In this document: positions 9,339-19,217 of the stretch, in pieces
Position numbering within the stretch: position 1 is the first letter of the stretch
Layout: each line of letters opens with the position of its first letter
DNA from: an uncultured Prevotella sp.
Lineage (GTDB): Bacteria > Bacteroidota > Bacteroidia > Bacteroidales > Bacteroidaceae
Reading direction: 5' to 3'
Length of the DNA: 64,000 nucleotides
Assembly: GCA_900317405.1 (NCBI GenBank)
Contig: ONGP01000007.1
Coordinates: 25,590-89,589, forward strand
Program-made: the position numbers and the translations under genes
Notes under the pieces: model-generated
Databases searched by the model: none
What the model saw: the letters and a program-made list of their open reading frames with translations, nothing else
Told to the model about the DNA's origin: nothing

Positions 9339-9607
9339 TATTTCTTCTTGCGTTTGCCCCTGCCAAATAAGTATCCGTAGCCCTTTATCAGTTTGCGTGC
9401 CAGCAGAAATGCATCGAGCGCCATAAAGCCATTGCTAACCAAGCTGGCTATATAGTCGCCCTTAGAGCTCTCGTCGCGCTTTAGGAACGTTTGGTTCCAT
9501 AGCGAAGTTACCTTTTCGCTGTCCTTCTGGATCTCATCGAGCAGGGCATCTTTGCGCTCACGAATCTCATCGAGTGTACAAAATTCGTTCTTATTATTAT
9601 TCTGCAT
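9338..9607 (-). CDS. Small protein of unknown function in the YtxH/holin-like operon
   Basis: 89 residues from ATG 9607; an earlier TTG at 9625 would overlap the upstream gene. It is charged at the start (LDEIRERKDALLDEIQKDSEKV), has one weakly hydrophobic segment (SNGFMALDAFLLARKLI) and a very basic tail ending GRGKRKKK. No domain is recognised. It is the last gene of a three-gene reverse-strand operon with 7-bp and 3-bp gaps, so a shared envelope-stress or cell-surface role with its neighbours is plausible but unproven. Confidence 0.7.
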   Translation of the reverse strand: MQNNNKNEFCTLDEIRERKDALLDEIQKDSEKVTSLWNQTFLKRDESSKGDYIASLVSNGFMALDAFLLARKLIKGYGYLFGRGKRKKK

Positions 9608-9614
9608 AGTTTCA

Positions 9615-9965
9615 CTATTTACCAAGTAAAAGACTAGCGAGGAATCTCACAAGAGGTTTCTCGATCCACGGTTTGCGGAAGAAGAAAAATAGTATGAGCA
9701 GCAACAGATAGAGCAGTGCTATGATGAAGAAGGCCAGGGCAGTACCCGTGAACGTAGCAAGCCAGAAGGCAAGTGCAAACGACAGGTATGTGAGCACGGC
9801 CACAATCACCAGAATAAACACGATAGCCAAGGCAGCAGCCGTAACCAGACGTACCACCTTGTCTATCATATCGAGCTTTACATATTCTGTCTGTAGCCCG
9901 AGATAGTGTTTTAGCACCTCTATCAGTTGTGCTATATTCTCAACGTTTTTATCGCTCGACAGCAT
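9615..9965 (-). CDS. Phage-holin superfamily III-type membrane protein (DUF1469-like)
   Basis: 116 residues: an amphipathic N-terminus (about 1-35), then two strong transmembrane segments separated by a short turn (about 40-68 and 72-95), and a basic C-terminus. This matches the Phage_holin_3_6/DUF1469 family, which is widespread on bacterial chromosomes and is generally not a phage gene. It sits between a YtxH gene and a small basic protein, a common arrangement in Bacteroidetes. No lysis genes are nearby, so a prophage is not indicated. Confidence 0.8.
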   Translation of the reverse strand: MLSSDKNVENIAQLIEVLKHYLGLQTEYVKLDMIDKVVRLVTAAALAIVFILVIVAVLTYLSFALAFWLATFTGTALAFFIIALLYLLLLILFFFFRKPWIEKPLVRFLASLLLGK

Positions 9966-9968
9966 GTA

Positions 9969-10184
9969 CTACTCCTCCTCAGCAGCTGCGTCCTGAATGT
10001 CGTCAACGAGGTCTACAACCTCTTTGCGGCTCAGTTTGATGTTGTGCTTCTTCATGAAGTCCTCAATAGCGTCGGTGATTTTCACGCGTGTGTCCTGTCC
10101 CTTTTCGGGAGCTACCAGAATACCGAGGGCTGCTCCGGCGATTGCACCGCCAAGGAATGCGCCAATGTAACCTAAACTTTTCAT
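9969..10184 (-). CDS. YtxH-domain small membrane-associated protein
   Basis: 71 residues. The N-terminus YIGAFLGGAIAGAALGILVAPEKG is the glycine-rich membrane segment followed by L-x-A-P-x-x-G that defines YtxH-like proteins, which in Firmicutes belong to the general stress response. The rest is an acidic amphipathic helix. First gene of the three-gene operon, with a promoter at about 10240. The exact function of the family is unknown. Confidence 0.88.
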   Translation of the reverse strand: MKSLGYIGAFLGGAIAGAALGILVAPEKGQDTRVKITDAIEDFMKKHNIKLSRKEVVDLVDDIQDAAAEEE

Positions 10185-10234
10185 ACTCTTACTTGTTTAT
10201 AAATTAATAATGTAATATGTTAGTTATTTGTTTG

Positions 10235-10242
10235 CAAATATA
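10235..10242 (-). promoter_or_regulatory. -7 box for the YtxH operon
   Basis: The reverse strand reads TATATTTG; a possible TTTG -33 element lies 21 bp further upstream (10264-10267). The 231-bp gap to the SPOR gene otherwise holds only AT-rich sequence and the forward promoter. Confidence 0.5.
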
Positions 10243-10336
10243 CGAAAGTTTTCGATTGTAGTGCAAAAAAGCGCCAATTTTTTTATAAAAAAGTTGTGTT
10301 TTCTGCGATTTAACAAACTTTATGTGCTATTTTGGC

Positions 10337-10365
10337 TTGATTTAGCGCAATAATTAGTAATTTCG
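10337..10365 (+). promoter_or_regulatory. Probable promoter for the SPOR-ruvX-def-TPR operon
   Basis: TTG (10337-10339), 18 bp, TAATTTCG (10358-10365). The -7 box has one mismatch to TAnnTTTG, and the leader to ATG 10416 would be about 45 nt. Confidence 0.4.
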
Positions 10366-10415
10366 CACTCGAAATGTTGAATTAATAATATATCATAAAT
10401 AAAAAATTAGGAAAA

Positions 10416-10910
10416 ATGAAGAAGTACACTGTATTGTGCGCAGGCCTGTGCCTCGCAATGGCAATGACAAGTTGTAAGACAAGTGAGAGCGCCTATAAGA
10501 AGGCATACGAGAAGGCAAAGCAGTATGACACAGCTCAACCTGCTACTCAGCCAACTATCGAGACAGCTCCTGTAGTAGCTCCTGTAGAGGCTAAGCCTGC
10601 TACCGAGACTAAGGTGGTTGACAATCTCGACAATGTGTCAGTACGTCAGGAGAGCGTATCGCTGGTTAGCGGTAGCGGTCTTAAGGCATTCAGCGTAGTT
10701 GTAGGTTCGTTTGGTGTTCGTGCCAATGCAGAGGGCCTGATGCAGCGCCTTAAGGATGCTGGCTACGATGCTCAGGTGGTAAAGAACGACGATAAGAATA
10801 TGTATCGTGTTGTCGCCTCTACTTTTGCTGATAAGGCTTCAGCAGCTGCAAGCCGCGATCAGATTCGTGCATCATATCCCGATGCTTGGTTGCTTTATAA
10901 CGCTCGTTAA
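10416..10910 (+). CDS. SPOR-domain lipoprotein
   Basis: 164 residues. A lipoprotein signal (MKKYTVLCAGLCLAMAMTSC) is followed by a low-complexity Pro/Ala/Thr/Glu linker (about 35-70) and a C-terminal SPOR domain (about 88-164: FSVVVGSFGVRANAEGLMQ, then YRVVASTFADKASA). SPOR domains bind denuded glycan strands at division septa, so the protein probably sits on the peptidoglycan near the septum. It begins an operon with ruvX (9-bp gap), def and a TPR gene. Confidence 0.88.
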   Translation: MKKYTVLCAGLCLAMAMTSCKTSESAYKKAYEKAKQYDTAQPATQPTIETAPVVAPVEAKPATETKVVDNLDNVSVRQESVSLVSGSGLKAFSVVVGSFGVRANAEGLMQRLKDAGYDAQVVKNDDKNMYRVVASTFADKASAAASRDQIRASYPDAWLLYNAR

Positions 10911-10919
10911 TTAGCAACT

Positions 10920-11333
10920 TTGGCTCGGATTCTTTCTATCGATTACGGTAAGAAGCGCACCGGATTAGCAGTCACCGATCCTCTGCAGATCATCGCTGGG
11001 GGATTGGCGACTGTTGCTACATCCGAACTCTTCGACTACTTGCAGGCATATATTGCCCGCGAGCAGGTAGAGATGATTGTTATAGGCGAACCTCGTCAGC
11101 CCAATGGCGAACCCAGCGAGAATCTTGCTCGAGTACAGCAGTTCGTAAACCGTTGGCGCAAGGCCGTTCCGCAGGTTCCTATCCAGTTTTATGATGAGCG
11201 TTTTACATCTGTATTAGCCCATCAGGCCATGCTTGACGGTGGACTTAAGAAGAAGGCTCGCCAGAACAAGGGCTTGGTAGATGAAATCTCGGCCACAATC
11301 ATCCTGGAAGACTATATGCGCTCAAGAAAATAA
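10920..11333 (+). CDS. ruvX: RuvX/YqgF-family putative Holliday junction resolvase
   Basis: 137 residues, starting with TTG at 10920; MARILSIDYGKKRTGLAVTDP is the standard RuvX N-terminus and no ATG or GTG is placed better. The RNase H-like fold carries the first catalytic Asp (Asp8 in IDYG), a central Glu (GEPRQPNG) and a late acidic cluster (VDEISA). The family acts in 16S rRNA 5-prime maturation in E. coli and is also described as a Holliday-junction resolvase. It sits 9 bp after the SPOR gene and 27 bp before def. Confidence 0.92.
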   Translation: MARILSIDYGKKRTGLAVTDPLQIIAGGLATVATSELFDYLQAYIAREQVEMIVIGEPRQPNGEPSENLARVQQFVNRWRKAVPQVPIQFYDERFTSVLAHQAMLDGGLKKKARQNKGLVDEISATIILEDYMRSRK

Positions 11334-11360
11334 CTCTTAATTACAAACTTCTCAATTAGA

Positions 11361-11921
11361 ATGATATTACCTATTTATATATTTGGACAGCCCGTGCTGC
11401 GTAAGGTGGCCGAAGATATCACCCCAGATTATCCTCAGCTTAAGGATTTGATTGGTGATATGTGGGAGACACTGGCTGAATCAGAAGGTATCGGACTGGC
11501 TGCTCCTCAGATTGGCAAGCCCATCCGTCTTGTAGTTATCGACCTCGATGTGTTGTCGGATGATATGCCTGAGTATAAGGGCTTCCGCAATGTTTATATC
11601 AATGCTCACATCGTGGAGTACGACGAGTCGAAGACTGATGTTTCAGAGGAGGGATGCTTGTCGCTGCCTGCAATCCACGAGAAGGTTACACGTCCTACAC
11701 GTATCCATGTGGAGTGGGATGACGAGAACTTTGAGCACCACGATGAGTGGGTAGATGGATACCTGGCTCGTGTAATGCAGCATGAGTTCGACCATCTTGA
11801 CGGTAAGATGTTTATCGACCGTATTTCTCAGCTCCGCAAACAGCTCATCAAGAGCAAGTTGCGTGCCCTCACCCAGGGACGCTTCCGTTGTGGTTACAAG
11901 ACCAAGGTCGTGAGAAAATAA
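11361..11921 (+). CDS. def: Peptide deformylase
   Basis: 186 residues. It removes the formyl group from the initiator methionine of new proteins. All three family motifs are present: [10 protein letters not shown] (from Gly43), EGCLS (Cys99 a metal ligand) and QHEFDHLDG (His141, Glu142, His145). The C-terminal extension ([19 protein letters not shown]) is typical of Bacteroidetes homologues. It is followed 3 bp later by the TPR gene in the same operon. Confidence 0.97.
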   Translation: MILPIYIFGQPVLRKVAEDITPDYPQLKDLIGDMWETLAESEGIGLAAPQIGKPIRLVVIDLDVLSDDMPEYKGFRNVYINAHIVEYDESKTDVSEEGCLSLPAIHEKVTRPTRIHVEWDDENFEHHDEWVDGYLARVMQHEFDHLDGKMFIDRISQLRKQLIKSKLRALTQGRFRCGYKTKVVRK

Positions 11922-11924
11922 AAA

Positions 11925-13874
11925 ATGCGTCGCATTTTTCTGTTTCTGGCATTCCTGCCGATGTTGGTCCAGGCTCAGTTTAATACTGACCGTCTGGTAA
12001 TGATAGGGCGCTCTGCGCTCTATTATGAGGATTATGTGCTGTCAATCCAGTACTTCAATCAGGCCATCAGCATGAAACCTTGGCTCTACGAGCCATGGTT
12101 CTTCCGTGGTGTCGCCAAGTTTTATCTCGACGACTTCCGTGGGGCCGAAAGCGACTGCTCCGAGGCTATCGAGCGCAATCCATATGTGGTTAGCGCCTAC
12201 GAGCTTCGAGGCCTTTGTCGTATCAATCAGAAAAAGTATCATGAGGCAGTACAGGATTACGATCGCGCATTGCGATATGATCCAGATAACCAAGGGCTCT
12301 GGCACAATCGTATCCTCTGCCTGATACAGGAAAAGAACTATGATCTGGCATTGGCACAGATTGATACGATGTCGGCCCGTTGGTCAAAATATGCTCGTGC
12401 TTATGCTATGCAGGCCGAGGTGTATCTGCTTAAGCAGGATACTACCAAAGCTGTAAAATCGCTCGACAAGAGTCTTGAGCTCGACCCTTACGATGGTGGC
12501 ATCTGGGCTGAGCGTGCTGTTATCAGTCTGGCCCGTCAGAAGTGGAAGGAGGGCGAGGAGTTCCTCACCAAGAGTATCCACCTTATGCCTAAGCATTCGG
12601 GCAATTACATCAATCGTGCTCTTGCGCGATTCAATCAGAACAACCTGCGAGGAGCGATGGCCGACTATGATACGGCCCTCGACCTTGATCCGAATAACTT
12701 TCTTGGTCACTATAATCGTGGACTGCTTCGTGCTCAGGTGGGCGACGACAATCGCGGTATCGAAGACTTCGACTTTGTGCTGAAACTTGAGCCTGACAAC
12801 ATCATGGCTCTGTTCAATCGTGCGCTGTTGCTCGAGCAGACTGGTAATCTGCGAGCTGCCATCCGCGACTATTCAAAGGTGATCGAGGAGTATCCTAACT
12901 TCTGGTTCGGACTTCAGCATCGTGCGTCGTGCTATCGCCGATTGGGTAATAACAAGCAGGCCGAACTCGATGAGTTCCGCATACTGAAGGCGCAGATGGA
13001 CAAGCGTTTCGGCAAGCAGCCACGACTCTCGAAGAAACAGATGCGTAAGCGTAGCGATATCGATCCTGATAAGTATAACCAGCTGGTTGTAGCTGATGAG
13101 CAGGAGGTAGAGCACGAGTATAAGAGCGACTATCGCGGACGTGTGCAGAACCGCAAGACCGATGCTAGTCTGCAGCCTATGTACGGACTTACATTTGTAC
13201 AGCCGCAGAACATCATCAAGACAGATACTCCGTTTGAGAATTCTGTTGATGCCTTCAATCAGACATCAGGCTCGCATACTGTATATTTGTCGTGCGAACA
13301 GCCTGCGGTCGACGAGGCCCGTATGAAGCGTACATTCGAGTATATCGACTCGCTCAGCACCGTTATCGACAATGCCAAGACTACCCAGAAGGTGGCTCCG
13401 CTGTTGTTGCTGCGTGCTATTGCCTATGGTTCTATCCAGAACTTCGACAATGCTATCGACGACCTGAGCATCTGCTTGCAGATCGACTCCACATCATCGT
13501 TGGCTTACTGGCAGCGAGCCGTGTGTCAGGCTAAGATCAATGAGTTTAATGCTTCAGAGGGTACTAATGTAGAACTGAAGACGGCCAATGTGCTTGGCGA
13601 CCTGTCGGATGCTATCAAGTTGGCACCACACAACGCGTACCTATATTATAATAGAGGTAACCTGTATGCCCAGCGTGGCGACTATAATCGCGCCATCTCC
13701 GACTACTCTCAGGCACTGACCTTAAACCAGGATATGGCCGAGGCTTGGTACAATCGCGGACTGGCCAAAATCTTTGCCAAACACGTAGACGAAGGTGTCG
13801 AAGATCTGTCGAAAGCAGGCGAATTAGGACTATATCAGGCCTATAGTGTCATCAAAAAGTATCGCGATAAGTAA
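11925..13874 (+). CDS. Secreted tetratricopeptide-repeat protein
   Basis: 649 residues with a signal peptide ([18 protein letters not shown]). Most of the protein is TPR: a block from about 20 to 345 with repeats such as [21 protein letters not shown], a variable linker of about 100 residues, and a second block from about 470 to the end ([22 protein letters not shown]). TPR proteins are scaffolds; partners are unknown. Location would be periplasm or outer membrane inner face. It is the last gene of the SPOR-ruvX-def operon, which suggests an envelope or growth-related role. Its 3-prime end precedes the thrS promoter. Confidence 0.85.
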   Translation: MRRIFLFLAFLPMLVQAQFNTDRLVMIGRSALYYEDYVLSIQYFNQAISMKPWLYEPWFFRGVAKFYLDDFRGAESDCSEAIERNPYVVSAYELRGLCRINQKKYHEAVQDYDRALRYDPDNQGLWHNRILCLIQEKNYDLALAQIDTMSARWSKYARAYAMQAEVYLLKQDTTKAVKSLDKSLELDPYDGGIWAERAVISLARQKWKEGEEFLTKSIHLMPKHSGNYINRALARFNQNNLRGAMADYDTALDLDPNNFLGHYNRGLLRAQVGDDNRGIEDFDFVLKLEPDNIMALFNRALLLEQTGNLRAAIRDYSKVIEEYPNFWFGLQHRASCYRRLGNNKQAELDEFRILKAQMDKRFGKQPRLSKKQMRKRSDIDPDKYNQLVVADEQEVEHEYKSDYRGRVQNRKTDASLQPMYGLTFVQPQNIIKTDTPFENSVDAFNQTSGSHTVYLSCEQPAVDEARMKRTFEYIDSLSTVIDNAKTTQKVAPLLLLRAIAYGSIQNFDNAIDDLSICLQIDSTSSLAYWQRAVCQAKINEFNASEGTNVELKTANVLGDLSDAIKLAPHNAYLYYNRGNLYAQRGDYNRAISDYSQALTLNQDMAEAWYNRGLAKIFAKHVDEGVEDLSKAGELGLYQAYSVIKKYRDK

Positions 13875-13913
13875 ATTTTTCGATAAAGATGCCGCATTTA
13901 GGAATAAAAACAC

Positions 13914-13921
13914 TATCTTTG
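13914..13921 (+). promoter_or_regulatory. -7 box for thrS
   Basis: TATCTTTG, 35 bp before ATG 13957. It lies downstream of the in-frame upstream start at 13846 and so excludes that longer frame. Confidence 0.55.
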
Positions 13922-13956
13922 CACGCAATTTAAAAATTCAAACATATATTGTAGAT

Positions 13957-15900
13957 ATGATTAACATTACATTCCCAGACGGTTCTGTTCGCTCGTATGA
14001 GCAGGGCGTAACTGGTTTCCAGATTGCAGAGAGCATCTCTCCGGCTCTCGCACGCAGCGTTGTAAGCTGTGGAGTAAACGGTGAGACAGTAGAGCTTAAC
14101 CGTCCTATCAATGAGGACGCTACCATCGAGCTCTACAAGTTCGACGATGAGCAGGGTAAGCATACCTTTTGGCACACCTCAGCCCACCTTTTGGCCGAGG
14201 CATTGCAGGAGTTGTATCCTGGCATACAGTTCGGTTTCGGACCTGCTGTCGAGAATGGTTTCTTCTACGATGTTCTGCTTAAGGATGGCGAGAGCATCAA
14301 GGAGAGCGATTTCCCAAAGATCGAGGCTAAGATGAAGGAACTGGCCGGCAAGAAAGAGCCTGTAGTTCGTCGTGAGGTACCAAAGGCCGAGGCCCTGAAG
14401 CAGTTTGCTGAGTGGGGACAGACCTATAAGTGCGAGCACATCGAGCAGGACCTTGAGGACGGTTCAATCACCACCTATACACAGGGCAACTTCACCGATC
14501 TTTGCCGTGGTCCACACCTCGTGGATACAGGCGAGATTAAGGCCGTTAAGCTCACAAGCGTTGCTGGTGCTTTCTGGCGTGGCGATGCTAACCGCGAGCA
14601 GATGCAGCGTCTGTATGGTATCTCATTCCCAAAGAAGAAGATGCTCGACGAGTATCTTGAGATGCTCGAGGAGGCTAAGAAGCGCGACCATCGTAAGATC
14701 GGTAAGGAGATGGAACTCTTCATGTTCTCAGATAAGGTAGGTAAGGGTCTGCCCATCTGGTTGCCAAAGGGCACTGAGCTCCGTCTGCGCCTGCAGGATC
14801 ACCTGCGCAAGGTTCAGAAGCGTTTCGGCTATCAGGAGGTTATCACTCCACATATCGGTTCTAAGAACCTCTACGTTACCTCTGGTCACTATGCTCACTA
14901 CGGCAAGGATTCATTCCAGCCTATCCATACACCTGAGGAGGACGAGGAGTACATGCTGAAGCCTATGAACTGTCCTCACCACTGCGAGATCTTCGCTTGG
15001 AAGCCACGTTCATACCGCGATCTGCCTCTGCGTATCGCTGAGTTTGGTACTGTATATCGCTACGAGCAGAGTGGTGAGCTGCACGGATTGACACGTGTAC
15101 GTTCGTTCACACAGGACGATGCCCACCTGTTCTGTCGTCCAGACCAGGTTAAGCAGGAGTTCCTCAACGTTATGGATATCATCGGCATTGTGCTCACTGC
15201 CTTCGGATTCAACTTCGAGGCACAGATCTCTCTGCGCGATCCTAACGACCACGAGAAGTATGTAGGTACCGACGAGGACTGGGCACTGGCCGAGAAGGCT
15301 ATCGTTGAGGCTTGTCAGGAGAAGGGACTGCCCGCAAAGGTAGAGTACGGCGAGGCTGCATTCTATGGTCCTAAGCTCGACTTTATGATTAAGGATGCTA
15401 TCGGCCGTCGTTGGCAGCTTGGTACCATCCAGGTTGACTACAACCTGCCTAAGCGTTTCAACCTCGAGTATACCGACGAGGACAACCAGAAGAAGACTCC
15501 TGTAATGATTCACCGTGCACCATTCGGAAGTATGGAGCGTTTCTGCGCCGTACTTATCGAGCACACTTCAGGTCACTTCCCATTGTGGTTGACACCTGAC
15601 CAGGTAGCTATCCTGCCTCTGTCAGAGAAGTACAACGACTATGCTCAGGAGGTTGCCAAGAAGTTTGATATGGGCGGTGTTCGTGCTACAGTAGATATGC
15701 GTAACGAGAAGCTGGGCCGCAAGATCCGCGACAACGAGCTGAAGCGCATACCTTACATGGTAATCGTAGGCGAGAAGGAAGCAGCCGATGGCACAGTAGC
15801 CGTACGCCCACAGGGTGGTGGCGAGCAGAGCGTTAAGACCATCCAGGAGTTCATCGACGAGGTAAATGCTCGTGTTGCAGAGATGACAAAAGACTTCTAG
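13957..15900 (+). CDS. thrS: Threonine-tRNA ligase
   Basis: 647 residues from ATG 13957, the usual ThrRS length; starting at 13846 would add 37 residues that overlap the TPR gene and precede the promoter. Domains in order: TGS (about 1-60, [17 protein letters not shown]), the editing domain with HTSAHLL and [10 protein letters not shown], the class II catalytic core ([13 protein letters not shown] with the zinc Cys, [25 protein letters not shown], and [11 protein letters not shown]) and the anticodon-binding domain (about 540-645). Complete and unremarkable. It precedes infC-rpmI-rplT, a conserved gene order. Confidence 0.98.
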   Translation: MINITFPDGSVRSYEQGVTGFQIAESISPALARSVVSCGVNGETVELNRPINEDATIELYKFDDEQGKHTFWHTSAHLLAEALQELYPGIQFGFGPAVENGFFYDVLLKDGESIKESDFPKIEAKMKELAGKKEPVVRREVPKAEALKQFAEWGQTYKCEHIEQDLEDGSITTYTQGNFTDLCRGPHLVDTGEIKAVKLTSVAGAFWRGDANREQMQRLYGISFPKKKMLDEYLEMLEEAKKRDHRKIGKEMELFMFSDKVGKGLPIWLPKGTELRLRLQDHLRKVQKRFGYQEVITPHIGSKNLYVTSGHYAHYGKDSFQPIHTPEEDEEYMLKPMNCPHHCEIFAWKPRSYRDLPLRIAEFGTVYRYEQSGELHGLTRVRSFTQDDAHLFCRPDQVKQEFLNVMDIIGIVLTAFGFNFEAQISLRDPNDHEKYVGTDEDWALAEKAIVEACQEKGLPAKVEYGEAAFYGPKLDFMIKDAIGRRWQLGTIQVDYNLPKRFNLEYTDEDNQKKTPVMIHRAPFGSMERFCAVLIEHTSGHFPLWLTPDQVAILPLSEKYNDYAQEVAKKFDMGGVRATVDMRNEKLGRKIRDNELKRIPYMVIVGEKEAADGTVAVRPQGGGEQSVKTIQEFIDEVNARVAEMTKDF

Positions 15901-15966
15901 TAGTTAAATAATTATAAAAGTTATAATAAAGTTAATAATCCAGAGCTCAAAGTTCGAGAAAATTAG

Positions 15967-15974
15967 TAATTTTG
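15967..15974 (+). promoter_or_regulatory. -7 box for infC-rpmI-rplT
   Basis: TAATTTTG, 25 bp before ATG 16000. No clear -33 element at standard spacing. Confidence 0.5.
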
Positions 15975-15999
15975 CAGCCGATTTCTTAAAAAGTAGTTA

Positions 16000-16707
16000 A
16001 TGAAGAATGACAAATTGAAGAATCAGTACCGTATCAACGAACAGATTCGAGTACGTGAAGTCCGCATCGTAGGCGACGAAGGATCGTCTGTAATGTCTAC
16101 GCGTGATGCACTCAACCAGGCCCGCGACATGGGAGTAGATCTTGTAGAAATCTCACCCAATGCCAATCCGCCTGTATGTCGTCTTATCGACTACTCTAAG
16201 TTCCTCTACCAGCAGAAGAAGCGCCAGAAGGAGATGAAGGCCAAGCAGGTTAAGGTGGAAGTTAAGGAAATCCGATTCGGACCTCAGACCGACGAGCACG
16301 ACTATCAGTTCAAGCTGAAGCACGCTCGCGAGTTCCTCGAGGAGGGCAACAAGGTACGTGCATACGTATTCTTCCGTGGTCGCTCTATCCTGTTTAAAGA
16401 GCAGGGCGAGGTATTGCTGCTCCGTTTCGCTAACGACCTCGAAGAGGTAGGAAAGGTTGAGGGCATGCCATCACTCGAAGGCAAGAAGATGTTCCTCTAC
16501 CTGGCTCCAAAGAAGGCTGGTGCAGCCAAGAAGAGTCAGCAGGCTCGCGACCGCGAGGCAGCTCAGGCAGAAGCCAAAGAGCAGGCCAAGCAGCAGAAGG
16601 AGGCTCAGACCGAAGAGAAGGCTGAGATACCATCAAACGGAGGACTCCTGGGTAATGCTAAGATCAGCGCCGATGCACTGAAGAAGCTTACTGAGAGCGA
16701 GGATTAG
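16000..16707 (+). CDS. infC: Translation initiation factor IF-3 with a long charged C-terminal extension
   Basis: 235 residues. IF-3 binds the 30S subunit and checks initiator tRNA and start codon. The N-domain (about 1-85, [16 protein letters not shown]) and C-domain (about 90-170, [21 protein letters not shown]) are standard. A further 60 or so residues rich in Lys, Glu, Ala and Gln follow, ending [16 protein letters not shown], which typical 180-residue IF-3 proteins lack. Extended forms occur in Bacteroidetes. The start codon is AUG, so the AUU autoregulation of E. coli infC does not apply. Confidence 0.96.
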   Translation: MKNDKLKNQYRINEQIRVREVRIVGDEGSSVMSTRDALNQARDMGVDLVEISPNANPPVCRLIDYSKFLYQQKKRQKEMKAKQVKVEVKEIRFGPQTDEHDYQFKLKHAREFLEEGNKVRAYVFFRGRSILFKEQGEVLLLRFANDLEEVGKVEGMPSLEGKKMFLYLAPKKAGAAKKSQQARDREAAQAEAKEQAKQQKEAQTEEKAEIPSNGGLLGNAKISADALKKLTESED

Positions 16708-16787
16708 TAAAAAGAAAAAAAGAAAGTGGCGCGCCCGGTATATGCGTTGCCGCTGGATATTAATAACAATTTAAAATTTTTAAAACA

Positions 16788-16985
16788 ATGCCAAAAGTAA
16801 AGACAAACTCTGGTGCTAAGAAGAGATTCACTTTCACCGGAACAGGTAAGGTAAAGAGACGTCATGCCTTCCACAGTCACATTCTGACTAAGAAGACCAA
16901 GAAGCAGAAGCGCAACTTGGTAGGTACAACTATCGTTGATAGCAGCAACATGAAGCAGGTTCGCGATCTGTTGTGTCTCCGTTAA
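16788..16985 (+). CDS. rpmI: 50S ribosomal protein bL35
   Basis: 65 residues. It starts PKVKTNSGAKKRFTFTGTGK and contains the basic RRHAFHSHILTKKTKKQKR segment, both diagnostic of bL35. Located 80 bp after infC and 34 bp before rplT in the universal infC-rpmI-rplT order. Confidence 0.98.
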   Translation: MPKVKTNSGAKKRFTFTGTGKVKRRHAFHSHILTKKTKKQKRNLVGTTIVDSSNMKQVRDLLCLR

Positions 16986-17019
16986 ACCTATTGTCTAACA
17001 TTTTAAAGAAGTAAGAATT

Positions 17020-17364
17020 ATGCCAAGATCAGTAAATCACGTTGCATCAAGAGCAAAGCGTAAGAGAATTTTGAAGCTTACCCGCGGTTATTTTGGAGCC
17101 CGCAAGAATGTTTGGACAGTAGCAAAGAACACATGGGAGAAGGGTCTGACCTACGCCTATCGTGATCGTCGCAACAAGAAGCGCAACTTCCGTGCGTTGT
17201 GGATTCAGCGTATCAACGCTGCCGCTCGTCAGGAGGGTATCAGCTACTCTGTATTCATGGGTAACCTCGCTAAGGCAGGTATCGAGATCAACCGTAAGGT
17301 TCTCGCTGACCTCGCTATGAACAATCCCGAGGCTTTCAAGGCTATCGTGGAGAAGGTTAAGTAA
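17020..17364 (+). CDS. rplT: 50S ribosomal protein bL20
   Basis: 114 residues. The N-terminal basic helix ([18 protein letters not shown]) and the central [20 protein letters not shown] block identify bL20, needed for early 50S assembly. In other bacteria L20 represses its own operon by binding the leader; I see no clear equivalent structure here. It ends the operon, followed by a terminator. Confidence 0.98.
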   Translation: MPRSVNHVASRAKRKRILKLTRGYFGARKNVWTVAKNTWEKGLTYAYRDRRNKKRNFRALWIQRINAAARQEGISYSVFMGNLAKAGIEINRKVLADLAMNNPEAFKAIVEKVK

Positions 17365-17392
17365 ATCCAGACTTTACCAGTCTTAAGAATAG

Positions 17393-17430
17393 AATCCCTG
17401 CCAGCAATGGTGGGGATTTTATATTTTTTC
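17393..17430 (+). terminator. Terminator after rplT
   Basis: An 11-bp stem (AATCCCTGCCA with TGGTGGGGATT, two G-U pairs; 17393-17418) with a GCAA tetraloop, followed by an AT-rich stretch with a run of T. Confidence 0.85.
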
Positions 17431-17441
17431 CAGCTTTTTGC

Positions 17442-17472
17442 TTGCAGGTTTCGCATATTATTCTTATTTTTG
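17442..17472 (+). promoter_or_regulatory. Promoter for the 17510-18445 gene
   Basis: TTG (17442-17444), 20 bp, TATTTTTG (17465-17472). Confidence 0.6.
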
Positions 17473-17509
17473 CAAGCAAAATATTACTTACAACTAAATT
17501 TATGACTTT

Positions 17510-18445
17510 ATGAGAAGTTCATTACTTGCTATAGTTGCGCTGATTCTGCAGCTTTGCGGTTTGCAATCCGCTAGAGCTGCCGATGTAGATAAGCATTCGC
17601 AGAGTTATCTCAGTCAGCGTATCGACACCATATATAGCTATTTTAATAAGATGGATCTCGACACTGCATTTTGTTCTGTCGGATATCGTGACCTTATGCG
17701 CCAAGCGCTCGATCAGATGGACGAGGATGATATCCTGCTCGACTATGATCATTGGATTAATGCTCAGGACTATAGCGAGGACCTCTCTGCGCGTGCAGCA
17801 TCGATAGAGGCTCTTACTGATAGCACAGCTATAGTAAAGGTGGCTGTTCGCAATTTTGGCAAGCAGGGCGAGGTGGTACTCAGAATGCGTTTTGAGCGCA
17901 ACGACTGGTATGTAGATGATTTCCTGCCGTCAGACGGAGTAGGTGAGGGCGAGAAGGAGTATTTTATCCGTATGGTATGCACCGTTATTTCTAAACGTCT
18001 TGTCCAGAATGACTATGCGTTCAATGAAACTCCTATGACCAAATACGCCTATGTCGACATCGATGGCGACGGCTACAACGAGCTATGGCTTCGTTCGGCC
18101 AATGACAAGCTAGGCGCTGTTATCAGTGTTGTGGCTAGCGCTCAACTGCTTATTACCGAGCGTCGTCCGCAGAAGTTGTCGTTCTATCCTGGTGCTGTTG
18201 TTGTCGACGGTCCATGCGGCTTGGGTTGCAACACCATCAATGCTGTCCTCGTAGAAAAGAGCCGAAAGGCCCACAAAGTACAATACATCAAGACCAACCC
18301 ATTGGAGATGGAAGGCGCCGTGCACGAGTACTTCTTCGATGGCACCCGAATATCCTCAACCAATGGTAAAAAGCGCCTTCAGCTCATCATGCACGATAAA
18401 CGCCAGATAACTCCCACCTGGCACAATTTCAGGCAGGAGGAGTAA
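17510..18445 (+). CDS. Secreted protein of unknown function, NTF2/DUF3828-like N-terminal region
   Basis: 311 residues. The signal peptide runs to about residue 23 (LCGLQSARAAD). The first part, about 30-160, has the helix-strand pattern and a closing VVLRMRFERNDWYVDDFLP that resemble secreted DUF3828 or NTF2-like proteins. The second part contains DIDGDGYNELWLRS, an Asp/Gly-rich loop resembling calcium-binding or FG-GAP-type segments. An ATG at 17502 is closed after three codons, so ATG 17510 is used. The gene converges with the LytR-like regulator, ending 2 bp from it. Function unknown. Confidence 0.65.
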   Translation: MRSSLLAIVALILQLCGLQSARAADVDKHSQSYLSQRIDTIYSYFNKMDLDTAFCSVGYRDLMRQALDQMDEDDILLDYDHWINAQDYSEDLSARAASIEALTDSTAIVKVAVRNFGKQGEVVLRMRFERNDWYVDDFLPSDGVGEGEKEYFIRMVCTVISKRLVQNDYAFNETPMTKYAYVDIDGDGYNELWLRSANDKLGAVISVVASAQLLITERRPQKLSFYPGAVVVDGPCGLGCNTINAVLVEKSRKAHKVQYIKTNPLEMEGAVHEYFFDGTRISSTNGKKRLQLIMHDKRQITPTWHNFRQEE

Positions 18446-18447
18446 TC

Positions 18448-19203
18448 CTACATCGAGTAGAAGGCTGCCATGAAGCTTTGGCGATAATTCTTGCTTATTT
18501 TTAGTTCTCGTACGTCATCCAGTGGCTCTTCCAGTATACAAACCGACTCTTGTATCATCTTAATCTTATTGATGTTTACAATATATCGCTTGTGTATCTG
18601 CACGAAGTCGGGCGAGTAGTTCAGTATGACGCTCGTGGTAGTGCGGTGTCGTAAGGTGTATACCGTATTGTTACAGCATACTATCTCCCAGATTTTCCGT
18701 TCCTGGTTAAATCTGAAGAAAGCTATATCCGAGAGGTTCAGTGCCACGTGCTCGTTCATGGCATTTACTACCAGGATTATCGGCAAGCGTTCTTCTGTTC
18801 TTGTAAGATTAGGAATCGAAGCAAGCTTGTTTTCGTAGTATCGTGCCATGAGCAGACTCAGATCTTGCTCCGTTGGTGGCTTAAGCAGATAGTCGAAAGC
18901 CTGACGCCTGATAGCCTCAAGCATATACTGGTTGTGGCCCGTATAGAACACTATCTTTGTCTCTGGCTTGATGTCGTTGCGGATTAATGTACAGAATTCA
19001 AGTCCCGACATCGTGGGCAGTTCTATATCCAGAAATATGATATCCGGTTCTGTATTGATGATGGCGTCTGCTGCTGTCTCTGCATCGCCTGCTGTGCCGA
19101 CCACAGTTACAGAGTAGCTGCTTTCCAGCATATTCTTTAGCACTTTTACTGCTTCTGTATTGTCGTCTACAATAAATACTTTTACTAGTTGCTGCTTATT
19201 CAT
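18448..19203 (-). CDS. LytTR-family response regulator
   Basis: 251 residues. A receiver domain (1-120) has the acidic pocket VDD at 12-14, phospho-acceptor Asp59 in IIFLDIELPTMSG and the conserved Lys in DYLLKPP. A LytTR DNA-binding domain (about 150-250) follows, with SDIAFFRF, TTTSVILN and FVQIHKRYIVNINKI. Such regulators bind imperfect direct repeats. The gene follows its partner kinase by 14 bp, so the pair forms one operon. Targets are not known; the divergent secreted-protein operon at 21485 is a candidate by position. Confidence 0.92.
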   Translation of the reverse strand: MNKQQLVKVFIVDDNTEAVKVLKNMLESSYSVTVVGTAGDAETAADAIINTEPDIIFLDIELPTMSGLEFCTLIRNDIKPETKIVFYTGHNQYMLEAIRRQAFDYLLKPPTEQDLSLLMARYYENKLASIPNLTRTEERLPIILVVNAMNEHVALNLSDIAFFRFNQERKIWEIVCCNNTVYTLRHRTTTSVILNYSPDFVQIHKRYIVNINKIKMIQESVCILEEPLDDVRELKISKNYRQSFMAAFYSM

Positions 19204-19217
19204 AATGGCTTATGGAT

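Noticed and set aside
9338-10184. Prophage remnant because of the holin-like gene
   Set aside because: The holin superfamily III type is a common chromosomal gene and no other phage gene is near.
13846-13956. Longer thrS starting inside the TPR gene
   Set aside because: The -7 box at 13914 and the standard TGS start at 13957 exclude it.
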